The translations under genes were made by a program, and so were the position numbers. The notes below the pieces were generated by a model that ran no database searches, was not told where the DNA came from, and saw only the letters and a list, made by a program, of their open reading frames with translations. DNA of 64,000 nucleotides, taken from positions 1 to 64,000 of the forward strand of contig CAMZGD010000003.1 in assembly GCA_947306365.1 (NCBI GenBank), given 5' to 3'. Source of the stretch: an uncultured Bacteroidales bacterium (lineage in GTDB: Bacteria > Bacteroidota > Bacteroidia > Bacteroidales > UBA932). This document shows, piece by piece, positions 18,301-27,907 of the stretch (positions are counted from its first letter, which is position 1; each line of letters starts with the position of its first letter).

Positions 18301-18940
18301 CACCGCGGGCGCCGTAGATGGCGCAGGAGGCGGCGTCCTTCAGGACGTCGATGCTCTCGATGTCGGACGCGTTGAGGGAACTGATGCTCCCGCCCGCGAC
18401 GCCGTCGATCACGTACAGCGGTTCGTAGGAACCGATGGTACCCATACCGCGGATGTTCACGTTGTAACCCGAACCGGGCTGTCCGGATTTGCTCATGATG
18501 CTGACGCCCGGGGAGGAGGACTGCATTGCGCCCAGTGCGTTGACCGAGTTCAGCTTGGCCAGTTCCTCGCCCTTGACCTGTACGGTGGAACCGGTCACGA
18601 GCTTCTTTTTCTGGACGCCGTAACCGACCACCACGGTTTCTTCGAGAAACTCGGCGTCTTCCTCCAGGAACACGTCGAAGGCCGTGCGGTCTCCGATCGG
18701 GATCACCTGGGTCTTGTAGCCGATGGATGAAATCTCGATCGTCGCGCCCGGTTTGACGTTCAGGACGAAATTACCATCCACGTCTGTAGAGGCACCGTTC
18801 TGGGTGCCGCTTTCAATGACGCTTGCTCCGATGACGGGACCGTAACTGTCGGTGACCGTACCGGTGATCCGGACGGTCTGCGCCAGTGCGGCCACGCCGA
18901 TGAACAGGAGCGTCAAGGAAGCAAATAACTTGCTTTTCAT
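15308..18940 (-). CDS. SusC/RagA TonB-dependent receptor with fused C-terminal OmpA-like domain
   Basis: Carboxypeptidase-like N-term ITGTVTDSYGPVIGASV, plug IRGMGTIGSYEPLYVIDGV; C-terminus VVEKVVEKEVVREVPVEVVKEV then OmpA-like YADSGTGTNAINHDLSQQRANVV..SRI..NRV. Confidence 0.92.
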   Translation of the reverse strand: MKSKLFASLTLLFIGVAALAQTVRITGTVTDSYGPVIGASVIESGTQNGASTDVDGNFVLNVKPGATIEISSIGYKTQVIPIGDRTAFDVFLEEDAEFLEETVVVGYGVQKKKLVTGSTVQVKGEELAKLNSVNALGAMQSSSPGVSIMSKSGQPGSGYNVNIRGMGTIGSYEPLYVIDGVAGGSISSLNASDIESIDVLKDAASCAIYGARGANGVILVTTKQGKAGTLNVTYDGFYGIQNVQKMPEFLNAQQYMDIQDQVNFNMGKPVVDWAGILNPSLYNSIKDGSFVGTNWLDAIRNVNAPNQNHAVNIVGGSDLSKFSIGVSYANQEGIFGKPVASNYKRMTVRLNSDHVLWRKGDLDIISFGENLTFTQSRNSGIGTGNTYWNDIFNMLSANPLVPIYQADGSYTEYDWLKNSGIWNLVSTITNPIAEMTYSSRGNNQSNDYGLRMSANLRVQPIKGLTWKSQFNYGLSSGTYRQYSLIYKLTDQSFRDTDAVSQSAYAGWDWSWENTVNYIFDINGKHHFDALIGNTLQHSGFGESVGAANTTSNWPNDWRYAYVSNTSGAPTLGDISGSTWGDSGLVSFFGRVNYNYDERYMLSLILRHDGSSNFMRGHRWGTFPSVSAGWVLTNEDWWDLRAINFLKLRGSWGQNGNCNIDNFQYLSTISVGAADGGYSFYTGPTSQNSGTGAYADKLANPDITWETSQQLDLGFDARLFNSRLGIAFDWYRKDTKDWLVNAPIMGHFGANAPYINGGDVRNSGVELALTWNDFHGPDFSYSIGVSGAYNKNRVTRIANDEGIIHGGTNVVQGIAEMYRAQVGYPIGYFWTYATDGIFQNQAEIDAWKAQGLGTIVDNVVPGDLKFIDQNKDGVINDLDKTMTGDPNPDFNLGLNLSFNYRGFDFGLSGYGMFGQQVFRAYRRYTDSQWNNYTTEVYNYWHGEGTSNHYPRLVAGTNYNYINNTDIFIEDADFFRIQTITFGYDFKRLWKNAPFNQCRIYFQAQNPFCFTGYKGLDPEVGSSSGFSSWTKGIDLGYYPQAKTFLVGMNLAFGGARTSNAAPAHVDTYIPKVVEKVVEKEVVREVPVEVVKEVIKEVKVASGSEFSGPYSDDLYFVIGKSEIRPDEAFKLGQIAQILKDNPDASITVTGYADSGTGTNAINHDLSQQRANVVVDMLKKAGIAASRIISKSVAGDRDASRSPESNRVAVCIVK

Positions 18941-19085
18941 TGGTTAGAAGAGTTGGTTAATATTGAGTTATGTTAAAATTTGTTGTGTACCCATTTGTGC
19001 GCGCACGTATGTCCGCATAATAAAACACATAAAAGTAATCATTTTATTCCAAACTTCGAACGTTTATATATGTGTATGTTGAAAA

Positions 19086-19111
19086 AGTATCATCAATTGG
19101 GAGAATTGTAC
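19086..19111 (+). promoter_or_regulatory. Putative regulator operator A upstream of AraC gene
   Basis: AGTATCATCAATTGGGAGAATTGTAC; near-copy at 20031-20055. Confidence 0.5.
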
Positions 19112-19122
19112 AAATTATTACG

Positions 19123-19130
19123 TAACTTTG
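19123..19130 (+). promoter_or_regulatory. Putative -7 box TAACTTTG
   Basis: TAnnTTTG match just upstream of ATG 19138. Confidence 0.45.
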
Positions 19131-19137
19131 TGGCACT

Positions 19138-20016
19138 ATGGCAAACGTACTGCGGGAAATCACTTCCATTACCGACAAGGACTGCTTCTACATCGTGGAG
19201 CGGCACAAGAGCGAATTCACGTGGCCCATCCATTCCCACGAGGAATATGAGCTCAATTTCATCGAACGGGGCCGGGGTGTGCGTCGCGTGGTGGGTGACA
19301 GCATCGAGGAAATCGGGGACTATGAACTGACGCTCATCACGGGCGACGGCCTGGAGCACGCCTGGGAGCAGGGACGCTGTTCCGAGCCGGACATCCGGGA
19401 GGTCACCGTACAGTTCTCGCCGCGGCTGCTGGCTCCCGACCTCCTGGCACGCAATCAGTTCGCGTCGATCCGGAAGATGTTCGACCAGGCCCGGATGGGA
19501 CTGACCTTTTCGATGCCGGCCATCATGCGGGTCTACAACCTACTGGATACCCTGGCCTCCCGGGAGGAACGGATGGAGCAGTTCCTTGACATGCTGAAGA
19601 TCCTGTATGAGCTGTCGCTGGATACGGGTTCCCGTACCCTGGCGTCCCATTCCTTCGCCAAGACCGGCTACGACCTGGAGAGCCGCCGCGTCAACAAGGT
19701 GAAGGAGTACATCGCCCGTCACTACCGGGAGGAAATCAAGCTCGAGCAGCTCGCAGCCCTGGTAGCGATGGCCCCGTCCGCCTTCAGCCGCTTCTTCAAA
19801 CAGCGCACCGGCCGTGGTCCCGTCGACTATATCATCGATGTGCGGCTGGGGGTCGCGGCCCGGATGCTGGTTGATACAAGTACTTCAGTCAGTGAGATTT
19901 GCTATGCATGTGGCTTCAATAATCTCTCCAATTTCAACCGGACCTTCAAGGCACGCCGCGGCTATACGCCCCGCGACTTCCGGGCGCTGTTCACCAAGAA
20001 CCGCGTGTTCGTCTGA
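19138..20016 (+). CDS. AraC family transcriptional regulator (cupin + HTH)
   Basis: N-term cupin-like HSHEEYELNFIERGRG; C-term VSEICYACGFNNLSNFNRTFKARRGYTPRDFR. Confidence 0.93.
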   Translation: MANVLREITSITDKDCFYIVERHKSEFTWPIHSHEEYELNFIERGRGVRRVVGDSIEEIGDYELTLITGDGLEHAWEQGRCSEPDIREVTVQFSPRLLAPDLLARNQFASIRKMFDQARMGLTFSMPAIMRVYNLLDTLASREERMEQFLDMLKILYELSLDTGSRTLASHSFAKTGYDLESRRVNKVKEYIARHYREEIKLEQLAALVAMAPSAFSRFFKQRTGRGPVDYIIDVRLGVAARMLVDTSTSVSEICYACGFNNLSNFNRTFKARRGYTPRDFRALFTKNRVFV

Positions 20017-20030
20017 GGCTTTGTTAAAAT

Positions 20031-20055
20031 AGTATCATTTTTGGGTAATTATATG
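20031..20055 (+). promoter_or_regulatory. Putative regulator operator B upstream of mannanase operon
   Basis: AGTATCATTTTTGGGTAATTATATG, matches operator A at AGTATCAT, TTGGG, AATT. Confidence 0.5.
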
Positions 20056-20079
20056 TTGGTGAACGCCGTGAAAATGATA

Positions 20080-20087
20080 TAAATTTG
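20080..20087 (+). promoter_or_regulatory. Putative -7 box TAAATTTG
   Basis: TAnnTTTG match upstream of ATG 20110. Confidence 0.55.
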
Positions 20088-20109
20088 CATACGCCTTATT
20101 TATATCATC

Positions 20110-22350
20110 ATGACAATCGTTCGCAAAGCTCTGGTCTGGACCGTGCTGGCCCTGCTGCTGGCGGGGTGCTCGCCGAAAAGTCCTTTCGTCACCGTCAGGG
20201 ACGGCCGTTTCGTCCGCGACGGGAAGCCTTACACCTACGTCGGCACCAATTTCTGGTATGGCCCTATCCTGGCCTCGGAAGGGCGGGGCGGGAATATGCA
20301 GCGCCTGCGGCGTGAGCTCGACACGCTCAAGGCCCTGGGGATTGAGAATCTCCGCGTGCTGGTCGGCGGCGATGGTGCCGACGGTGTGTATTCGCGCGTG
20401 GAACCCACGCTCCAGACCGCTCCGGGTGTCTATAACGATACGCTTCTGGTCGGCCTCGACCGCTTCCTTGTCGAGTTGGGGAAGCGCGGCATGCAGGCTG
20501 TCCTGTATGTCAACAACTCCTGGGAATGGACTGGCGGCTACGGCCAGTACCTGGAGTGGGCGACGGGCGAGAAGACCCTCATCCCCCTTGTGGACGGCTA
20601 CTGGCCCTTCATGCAACAGATGCGGAAGTTCCAGACCAGCACGGCGGCGCAGCAACTGTATTTCGACCACTTGCGGAGCATCGTCTCGCGCGTGAATTCC
20701 ATCACGGGAAAGCCGTATAAGGACGACCCGGCCATCTTCGCCTGGCAGCTCGGCAACGAGCCGCGCTGTTTCTCCGACGACCCGGAGGTCCGCGCGGGCT
20801 TCATCGGCTGGATGACGGAGGCCGCCCGCATCATCAAGGAAATCGACGGGAACCATCTGCTTTCCACGGGCAACGAAGGCTTGATGGGTTGCGAAGAGGA
20901 TCCGGAACTCGTCCGGGCCGTGAACGAGATTCCCGGCATCGACTATATGACCATCCACATCTGGCCCTACAACTGGAGCTGGGTGCGTCCCGACGCACTG
21001 ACGGAAGACCTGGATGCCGCCATTGCCAAAACCGGCGATTACCTGGCTTTCCACAAGGCGCTGGCCTCGGAGCTGGGCCTGCCCGTCGTGGCGGAGGAAT
21101 TCGGTTTTCCGCGCGACGGTTTCCAGTCGTGGATGGGAGCGCCCACCACGGCACGTGACGCGTATTATGCGTATGTGTTCTCGCGGGTCGGCGCGGAACT
21201 GGACGGCGCGAACTTCTGGGGCTGGAGCGGATTCGCCGTCCCGCTGCACGAGCAGTGGGAAAGCGGTGACCCTTATACCGCCGATCCTTCGCAGGAGGCA
21301 CAGGGCCTGAACGGCGTCTATGTGTCCGACAGCACGGTCGACATCATTGCGGCGGCCAACGGAAAGCCGTGCGCCGAAGCTGACGGCAAGATCCTGTACG
21401 GCCACCAGGACGACCTCTCCTACGGCCACGCCTGGGTGGTGACCGATGTGGAGAACGACCCGCTCACGCGTTCCGACGTCAAGGACGTGACCGGGCATTA
21501 TCCGGCCGTACTGGGTTTTGACCTGGGCGGCATCGAACGCGGCGATTCCTGCAATCTCGACGGCGTTCCCTTCGACCTGATCCGCAAGGCCGCCCTGACG
21601 CACATCGGACGCGGCGGCGTGGTGACTTTTTCGTGGCATCCGCGCAATCCGCTGACCGGCGGCGATGCCTGGGACATTTCTTCTGCGGCGGTCGTCGCCT
21701 CCGTCCTGCCGGGCGGTTCGCAGCACGACAAGTTCATGAAATGGCTGGATTGGGCCGGCGACTTCCTGGCCGGCCTTGACGGCGCCCCGGCCATTTTCCG
21801 TCCCTGGCACGAGAACATCGGCAGTTGGTTCTGGTGGGGAGGAAAGCTCTGTACGGCAGAAGAATACAAGGCGTTGTTCCGGATGACGCACGATTATCTG
21901 GTGAAAGAACGGGGCCTGACCAACCTTTCGTGGTGCTATTCCCCGAACGGCCCCGTCAGCCCAGAGGACTATCTGTCGCGCTATCCGGGTGACGATTGTG
22001 TGGACCTGCTGGGCACGGACATCTATGAATATGTGGGCCCCGGCGGCCTGGAAGCCGCCGGCAGGCGCTTCGTCTCCCAGGTGCGGGGGATGCTGCTCAC
22101 GCTGCAGGACATCGCCGCGGAGCACGGCAAGCGGACCTGTCTCTCCGAGACCGGGCTGGAAGGCCTGAAGGATCCGCACTGGTGGAGCGAAGTGCTCTAT
22201 CCCGCCATCCGGGGAACCGGCATCGAATACGTGCTGACCTGGCGCAACGCGCACGACAAGCCGGGGCACTTCTATGCGCCCTGGAAAGGATTTGAAAATG
22301 AGGAAGACTTCCGGCAGTTCGCCGGCAAAGAAGATATCGTACTGTTATGA
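20110..22350 (+). CDS. Two-catalytic-domain mannanase lipoprotein: GH5 (mannanase-like) + GH26
   Basis: Lipobox LLLAGCS; GH5 mannanase-like [28 protein letters not shown]; then GH26-like [38 protein letters not shown]. Confidence 0.88.
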   Translation: MTIVRKALVWTVLALLLAGCSPKSPFVTVRDGRFVRDGKPYTYVGTNFWYGPILASEGRGGNMQRLRRELDTLKALGIENLRVLVGGDGADGVYSRVEPTLQTAPGVYNDTLLVGLDRFLVELGKRGMQAVLYVNNSWEWTGGYGQYLEWATGEKTLIPLVDGYWPFMQQMRKFQTSTAAQQLYFDHLRSIVSRVNSITGKPYKDDPAIFAWQLGNEPRCFSDDPEVRAGFIGWMTEAARIIKEIDGNHLLSTGNEGLMGCEEDPELVRAVNEIPGIDYMTIHIWPYNWSWVRPDALTEDLDAAIAKTGDYLAFHKALASELGLPVVAEEFGFPRDGFQSWMGAPTTARDAYYAYVFSRVGAELDGANFWGWSGFAVPLHEQWESGDPYTADPSQEAQGLNGVYVSDSTVDIIAAANGKPCAEADGKILYGHQDDLSYGHAWVVTDVENDPLTRSDVKDVTGHYPAVLGFDLGGIERGDSCNLDGVPFDLIRKAALTHIGRGGVVTFSWHPRNPLTGGDAWDISSAAVVASVLPGGSQHDKFMKWLDWAGDFLAGLDGAPAIFRPWHENIGSWFWWGGKLCTAEEYKALFRMTHDYLVKERGLTNLSWCYSPNGPVSPEDYLSRYPGDDCVDLLGTDIYEYVGPGGLEAAGRRFVSQVRGMLLTLQDIAAEHGKRTCLSETGLEGLKDPHWWSEVLYPAIRGTGIEYVLTWRNAHDKPGHFYAPWKGFENEEDFRQFAGKEDIVLL

Positions 22351-23504
22351 CCTATGATGAAAGACTGGCCTGGCTGCGCGTGGCGCACCGGCAACTGATC
22401 GAACTGCCGAACGCCCCCGTGGAGGGGAATGGCGTATATGCGCGGTACAGGCATCCTGTGCTCACGGCGAAGCATGCCCCGCTGGAATGGCGCTACGACC
22501 TGCACCCGGATACGAATCCCTATTTGATGGAGCGTTTCGGCATCCACGCCGTGCTGAACGCCGGCGCGATCAAGTGGCAGGGAAAATACGTCGTGGTCGC
22601 CCGGGTGGAAGGCGCCGACCGCAAGTCGTTCTTCGCGGTGGCGGAAAGCCCCAACGGCGTGGACCATTTCCGCTTCTGGCCGCGTCCGATAACCCTGCCC
22701 GAATACGGCGAGCCCGCCACAAACGTCTATGACATGCGCCTGACCGCGCACGAGGACGGCTGGATCTACGGCATCTTCTGCGTGGAGCGCAAGGATCCGG
22801 CCGCGCCCGCCGGCGACCTCTCGTCCGCCGTGGCGGCGGCCGGCATCGCCCGCACGCACGACCTGGTCAACTGGGAACGCCTGCCCGACCTCGTGTCGAA
22901 GAGCCAGCAGCGCAACGTGGTGCTGCACCCCGAATTCGTGGACGGCAAGTATGCGCTGTACACGCGCCCGCAGGACGGATTCATCGACGCGGGAAGCGGC
23001 GGCGGCATCGGCTGGGCCCTGGTGGACAGCATGGAGCACGCCGTCGTGACGGACGAAAAGATCATCAACTTCCGTCATTATCACACGGTCAAGGAGGTGA
23101 AGAACGGGGAGGGACCGCATCCCATCCGTACGCCGCAGGGCTGGCTGCACCTGGCCCACGGCGTGCGCGGCTGCGCCAGCGGCCTCCGCTATGTGCTGTA
23201 TCTCTATATGACCGCGCTGGACGATCCGGCACGCGTCATCGCCGAGCCGGCCGGCTTCTTCATGGCGCCGGAAGGCCCCGAATACATCGGCGACGTGATG
23301 AACGTCCTCTTCTCGAACGGCTGGATCTGCGATCCGGACGGCAGTGTGTTCATCTACTACGCCTCTTCCGACACCCGCCTGCACGTGGCCACTTCCACGG
23401 TCGACCGGCTGGTGGACTACTGCCTGCATACGGCGCCGGACGGCCTCCGCACGGGCCTGTCCGTTGAAACCTTGAACAAACTGATCGACCGAAACCAGCA
23501 ATAA
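22347..23504 (+). CDS. GH130 mannosylglucose phosphorylase-like
   Basis: [59 protein letters not shown] overlap with mannanase. Confidence 0.9.
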   Translation: MTYDERLAWLRVAHRQLIELPNAPVEGNGVYARYRHPVLTAKHAPLEWRYDLHPDTNPYLMERFGIHAVLNAGAIKWQGKYVVVARVEGADRKSFFAVAESPNGVDHFRFWPRPITLPEYGEPATNVYDMRLTAHEDGWIYGIFCVERKDPAAPAGDLSSAVAAAGIARTHDLVNWERLPDLVSKSQQRNVVLHPEFVDGKYALYTRPQDGFIDAGSGGGIGWALVDSMEHAVVTDEKIINFRHYHTVKEVKNGEGPHPIRTPQGWLHLAHGVRGCASGLRYVLYLYMTALDDPARVIAEPAGFFMAPEGPEYIGDVMNVLFSNGWICDPDGSVFIYYASSDTRLHVATSTVDRLVDYCLHTAPDGLRTGLSVETLNKLIDRNQQ

Positions 23505-23506
23505 CC

Positions 23507-24952
23507 ATGAAAAAACTTATCCTTCTCGGTATTTTCCTGTCGCTCGCATCGCTGCTCCAGGCGCAGCCGTTGCAGCTGGCACATCTGTTTTCCGACCATA
23601 TGGTGCTGCAGCAGCAGACCTCCGCTCCGGTTTGGGGCTGGGGCGCGCCCGGCAAGACCGTGACCGTCCGGACATCCTGGAACGGCGCGACCGTCCGGAC
23701 GAAAGTCGCGGATGACGGTTTCTGGCGGGTGAACGTCGCTACCGGCGCGGCCGGCGGGCCCTATCGGCTCATCGTCCGCTGCGGCAGTGAAACGCTGGCT
23801 GTCGAAGACGTCGCGCTCGGTGAAGTCTGGGTGTGCAGCGGCCAGTCGAATATGGAAATGCCGATGCGCGGCTTCGGCTTCCAGGAAATCGAAGGCTTTC
23901 GCGAAAACCTGCTCGAAGCGGGGGAATATGCGTCCCGCATCCGTCTGTTCGACGTCAAGTCCGACACCACGCACGTGGTGCAGGCCGATGTGGCCAACGG
24001 ATGGGAGCCGACCGTCCCGTCGGTTTATTGCAAGACATCCGCAGTGGCGTATCTGTTCGCCAAGCGGATCACCCGCAACCTCGGCGTGCCCGTGGGCATC
24101 ATCGTGAACGCCTGGGGCGGCAGCCGCATCGAACCCTGGATGACGATGGAATCCGTGGAGAATGCCGGGATCCCGGCGGAAGAACTGGCCCGGATCAAGG
24201 AACTGCACGAGATTGCGGGGCTGTGGCCCAACGGCGTGGCGACCTGCTGGAACGGCCGTGTCGCGCCGGTTGCCGGCTATGCAGCCAGGGGCTTCCTGTG
24301 GTATCAGGGCTGCTCCAACCTGGGACAGGCCTGCTATGACAAGCTGCAGGCCGCCATGGTGAAACTGTGGCGCGAGGCCTGGGGGCAGGGCGACCTGCCG
24401 TTCATCTATGCGCTGCTGGCACCGCACGACTACGGCAATGCCGACGGCCGGCAGCGTCCGGCCTTCGTGGAAACGCAGATGCACGTCCAGGAACTCGTCC
24501 CGAACTGCTATGCCGTGTGCCTGGAGACGCTGGGTGCGAAGCACACCATCCATCCCAACCGCAAGCAGGAAGTGGCCGATATGATGGCGCTCCGGGCGCT
24601 CAGCGCGGCTTACGGGCAGGATCCGGGCGTGGTGATCGACTATCCGACGCCGCGCTCCATCGAATACCTCGACGACGGCCGCGTGAAGATCCTATTCAAC
24701 AACGTATGGTCGAACCTGCAGTCGATCGAGAACCGCACGATTACGGGCTTCGAGCTGGCCGGTGAGGACCGCGTGTTCCACCTGGCCGAAGCCGAGGTGG
24801 ACTGGGACGGCCAGAGCGTCTATGTCCGGTGCCCCGATGTGCCGCATCCCGTGGCGGTCCGGTACAGCTACCGCAACCTGATGGACACCAACCTGAAGAC
24901 TTCCTACGGCATTCCCGCCCCGCCGTTCCGGAGCGACGACTGGCCCCTGTAA
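23507..24952 (+). CDS. Sialate O-acetylesterase-like (SASA) carbohydrate esterase
   Basis: LFSDHMVLQQQTSAPVWGWGAPG; GEVWVCSGQSNMEMPM; GFLWYQGCSN. Confidence 0.88.
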   Translation: MKKLILLGIFLSLASLLQAQPLQLAHLFSDHMVLQQQTSAPVWGWGAPGKTVTVRTSWNGATVRTKVADDGFWRVNVATGAAGGPYRLIVRCGSETLAVEDVALGEVWVCSGQSNMEMPMRGFGFQEIEGFRENLLEAGEYASRIRLFDVKSDTTHVVQADVANGWEPTVPSVYCKTSAVAYLFAKRITRNLGVPVGIIVNAWGGSRIEPWMTMESVENAGIPAEELARIKELHEIAGLWPNGVATCWNGRVAPVAGYAARGFLWYQGCSNLGQACYDKLQAAMVKLWREAWGQGDLPFIYALLAPHDYGNADGRQRPAFVETQMHVQELVPNCYAVCLETLGAKHTIHPNRKQEVADMMALRALSAAYGQDPGVVIDYPTPRSIEYLDDGRVKILFNNVWSNLQSIENRTITGFELAGEDRVFHLAEAEVDWDGQSVYVRCPDVPHPVAVRYSYRNLMDTNLKTSYGIPAPPFRSDDWPL

Positions 24953-24974
24953 TATCTACTAAAACCAAGTAACC

Positions 24975-27758
24975 ATGAAAAGAGTTCTCTTGCTGCTGCT
25001 TCCCTTTCTGCTGGCCGCCTGTGGCCGCGACTATGCCGTGAAAGGCAGCCGGGTGACGGTTCCCTGCGATGCGCTCACCGTCCGGCTGGAAGTCGTGTCG
25101 CCCGACATCATCCGTGTTTCCGCCGTGCCGGACGGATCGTTCACGGACCGGAAGAGCCTGGCCGTGGTGCCGCAGCCGGGCTGCCGGGATTTCCGCGTGA
25201 AGGCTTCCGGCGGCCGGGTGACCGTTTCGACCGACCGGCTCTCCGCCGTGGTCGACAAGGCGGCCGGAACGGTGGCTTTCCTCCGCACCGACGGCACGCC
25301 GTATCTGCAGGGCGGTCATTTCGCCTTCACGCCCATCGAAGTGGAGGAAAAGCGGGCCTGGTCGGTGCAGACGGCGTTCGACGCGCCTGCGGACGATTCA
25401 TTCTATGGCCTGGGACAGCACCAGGCCGGCGAGTTCGACCACCGGGGGCGCAGTGAGGAACTCTTTCAGTACAACACCAAGGTGAGCGTGCCGATGGTGG
25501 TTTCGACGGGCGGCTACGGCCTGCTGTTCGACGCCTATTCGCTGAGCCGCTGGGGCAATCCCGAGCCGTACCGGCAACTGGGCGAGATGCTGCGTCTCTA
25601 CGACAGGGACGGGGTGGAAGGCGCCCTGACCGGTACGTATGCGCCGGCGACGGGCCGGCCCGTCGTACAGAGAGAGGACAGCCTCTACTACGAAAACGAG
25701 TTTCTGGTGAAGAACCTGCCGGCTATCGGGCTCAACGGCGCGAAGGTGGTCTATGAGGGCTTCGTGGAGGCCCCCGAGACGGCGGACTACCATTTCATCC
25801 AGTATTATGCGGGCTTCCAGCGTACGCTGCTCGACGGACGGGAGGTGATGTCGCGCCGCTGGCGGCCGGCCTGGAATCCCAACAGCTACAAGTTCGTCGC
25901 GCATCTGGAGAAGGGCGTGAAGACGCCCGTCCGCATCGAGTGGGAGCCCGACGGCGACGTATCGTACATCGGCCTGCGCGTGGCGCCGCTCCGGCCGGCC
26001 GGGGAAGAAGCCGGCATTCGTTTCTGGTCGGAGTTCGAGCCGCAGGCGGATTTCTATTTCATCGCGGGGAACGACTTCGACGGGGTGATCCGCGGTTATC
26101 GGACGCTCACGGGCAAGGCGCCCGTGATGCCGAAGTGGGTGATGGGCTTCTGGCAGAGCCGGGAGCGCTACGCCACGCAGGAAGAACTGGTGAACACCCT
26201 GGCCGAATTCCGCCGCAGGCACATTCCCGTGGACAACATCGTCCAGGACTGGCACTATTGGAAGGAGGACCAGTGGGGAAGCCACGCCTTCGACGAGACG
26301 CGTTATCCCGATCCGGAAAAGATGCTCGACGATGTCCACGCGATGCACGGCCGCTTCATGATCAGCGTCTGGCCGAAGTTCTATACCAATACGGACCATT
26401 ACAAGGAACTCAAGGCGGCCGGCTACGCCTACACGCACGCGGAGGACACCGGTCTGGTGGACTGGCTGGGCCATCAGCAGAGTTTCTATGACGCATACGC
26501 CGAAGGCGGCCGGAAGATGTTCTGGCGCCAGATCGACGAAAGCCTCTACACGCGGTACGGCCGCAAGATCGACGCCTGGTGGATGGACGCCAGCGAGCCG
26601 AACCTGCGCGACTGCCTGCCGATGGACTATTTCAAGTGGCTCATCTCGCCCACGGCGCTGGGCCCTTCGACCGAATACCTGAACGCCTATTCCATCGTCA
26701 ATGCCGACGCCATCTACAACGGCCAGCGGGCCGTGGATCCCGACAAACGGGTGTTCCTGCTCACGCGCAGCGGCTTCGCAGGCCTGCAGCGCTACAGCAC
26801 GGCCACCTGGAGCGGCGACATCGGCACGTCGTGGACCGACATGCGGATGCAGATGGCCGCCGGCCTGAGCTATTCGATGAGCGGCATCCCGTTCTGGGGG
26901 ATGGACATCGGCGGCTTCTCGGTGATGGGCAAGTTCCAGGATCCGGCCAACCGGCGCGAGTGGCAGGAACTGCAGACGCGCTGGCACCAGTTCGGCACGT
27001 TCGTGCCGTTGTTCCGTACGCACGGGCAGTGGCCGCAGCGGGAGCTCTGGAACATCGCCCCCGCGGGTTCGCCGGCATACGAGAGCATCCTGTGGTATAT
27101 GCAGCTGCGCTACCGGCTGATGCCGTATCTGTATTCGCTGGCCGGCGCCGTGGCGTTCGACGACTACACGCTGATGCGCGGCCTGCCGATGGACTATCCC
27201 GACGACCCCGAAGTGCGTGACCTGTCCGACCAGTGGCTGTTCGGCCCGGCGCTGATGCCGTGTCCGGTCTCGGACTACCAGGCCCGCAGCCGGAGCGTGT
27301 ATTTCCCGGCCGGCGGCTGGTATGACTTCTATTCCGGCACGTATTACGACGGCGGCCGCCGCCGTTCGATGCCTGCGCCTTACGAGCGGATGCCGCTTTT
27401 CGTGCGGGCCGGTTCGATCGTTCCGTTCGGTCCGGCGATGGAGTGGTCCGACGAGAAGCCGGCCGACGCCATCCGGCTCTATGTGTATGCGGGCGCCGAT
27501 GCGGATTTCACGCTCTATGAAGACGACGGGCTGACCTATGCCTATGAGAAGGGGGCTTATGCCACCATTCCGCTGCATTGGGACGAGGCCGCCCGCACCC
27601 TGACGGTCGGCGACCGGGCCGGGTCGTTCCCGGAGATGCTGGCGTCGCGCGCTTTCCACGTGATCGTGGTAGACCCGGCGCATCCGCACGGCTATGATCC
27701 CGATGCCGAAGGCACGAAGTGCGAATATCAGGGGAAATCGGTAACTTTACATTTTTAA
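24975..27758 (+). CDS. GH31 alpha-xylosidase-like with inserted PA14 domain
   Basis: PVMPKWVMGFWQSRERY, IDAWWMDASEPNL; PA14-like YEGFVEAPETADYHFIQYYAGFQRTLLDG. Confidence 0.88.
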   Translation: MKRVLLLLLPFLLAACGRDYAVKGSRVTVPCDALTVRLEVVSPDIIRVSAVPDGSFTDRKSLAVVPQPGCRDFRVKASGGRVTVSTDRLSAVVDKAAGTVAFLRTDGTPYLQGGHFAFTPIEVEEKRAWSVQTAFDAPADDSFYGLGQHQAGEFDHRGRSEELFQYNTKVSVPMVVSTGGYGLLFDAYSLSRWGNPEPYRQLGEMLRLYDRDGVEGALTGTYAPATGRPVVQREDSLYYENEFLVKNLPAIGLNGAKVVYEGFVEAPETADYHFIQYYAGFQRTLLDGREVMSRRWRPAWNPNSYKFVAHLEKGVKTPVRIEWEPDGDVSYIGLRVAPLRPAGEEAGIRFWSEFEPQADFYFIAGNDFDGVIRGYRTLTGKAPVMPKWVMGFWQSRERYATQEELVNTLAEFRRRHIPVDNIVQDWHYWKEDQWGSHAFDETRYPDPEKMLDDVHAMHGRFMISVWPKFYTNTDHYKELKAAGYAYTHAEDTGLVDWLGHQQSFYDAYAEGGRKMFWRQIDESLYTRYGRKIDAWWMDASEPNLRDCLPMDYFKWLISPTALGPSTEYLNAYSIVNADAIYNGQRAVDPDKRVFLLTRSGFAGLQRYSTATWSGDIGTSWTDMRMQMAAGLSYSMSGIPFWGMDIGGFSVMGKFQDPANRREWQELQTRWHQFGTFVPLFRTHGQWPQRELWNIAPAGSPAYESILWYMQLRYRLMPYLYSLAGAVAFDDYTLMRGLPMDYPDDPEVRDLSDQWLFGPALMPCPVSDYQARSRSVYFPAGGWYDFYSGTYYDGGRRRSMPAPYERMPLFVRAGSIVPFGPAMEWSDEKPADAIRLYVYAGADADFTLYEDDGLTYAYEKGAYATIPLHWDEAARTLTVGDRAGSFPEMLASRAFHVIVVDPAHPHGYDPDAEGTKCEYQGKSVTLHF

Positions 27759-27767
27759 TTCTATGAC

Positions 27768-27907
27768 GAAGGAAGCGTTGTTTCCATTTCAAGACTACGG
27801 ACCCTATGGGTCCTATCCCTCCCAAAACCGGCGAACCGGTTTCGGGCCCCTCCCACTCACGGCTGCGTGGGCGCAGACGGTCTTGAAATGGAAACAACGC
27901 TTCCTTC
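27768..27907. repeat. Hairpin element E2: 28-bp perfect inverted repeat flanking G-rich core
   Basis: Left arm 27768-27795 gaaggaagcgttgtttccatttcaagac; right arm 27880-27907 its exact reverse complement; core (minus strand) gcgcccacgc...gggaggggccc-gaaaccggttcgccggtttt-gggaggg. Confidence 0.92.

Noticed and set aside
15461-18730. 1089-aa plus-strand ORF opposite SusC
   Set aside because: Shadow ORF from GC-rich codon usage; low-complexity Val/Gly/Asp composition and no domain, while the opposite strand encodes a clear SusC.
20035-22269. 744-aa minus-strand ORF opposite the GH5-GH26 gene
   Set aside because: Antisense frame of a clear glycosidase; no recognisable motifs.
25398-27689. 763-aa minus-strand ORF
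   Set aside because: Antisense to GH31; Arg/His-rich shadow frame.
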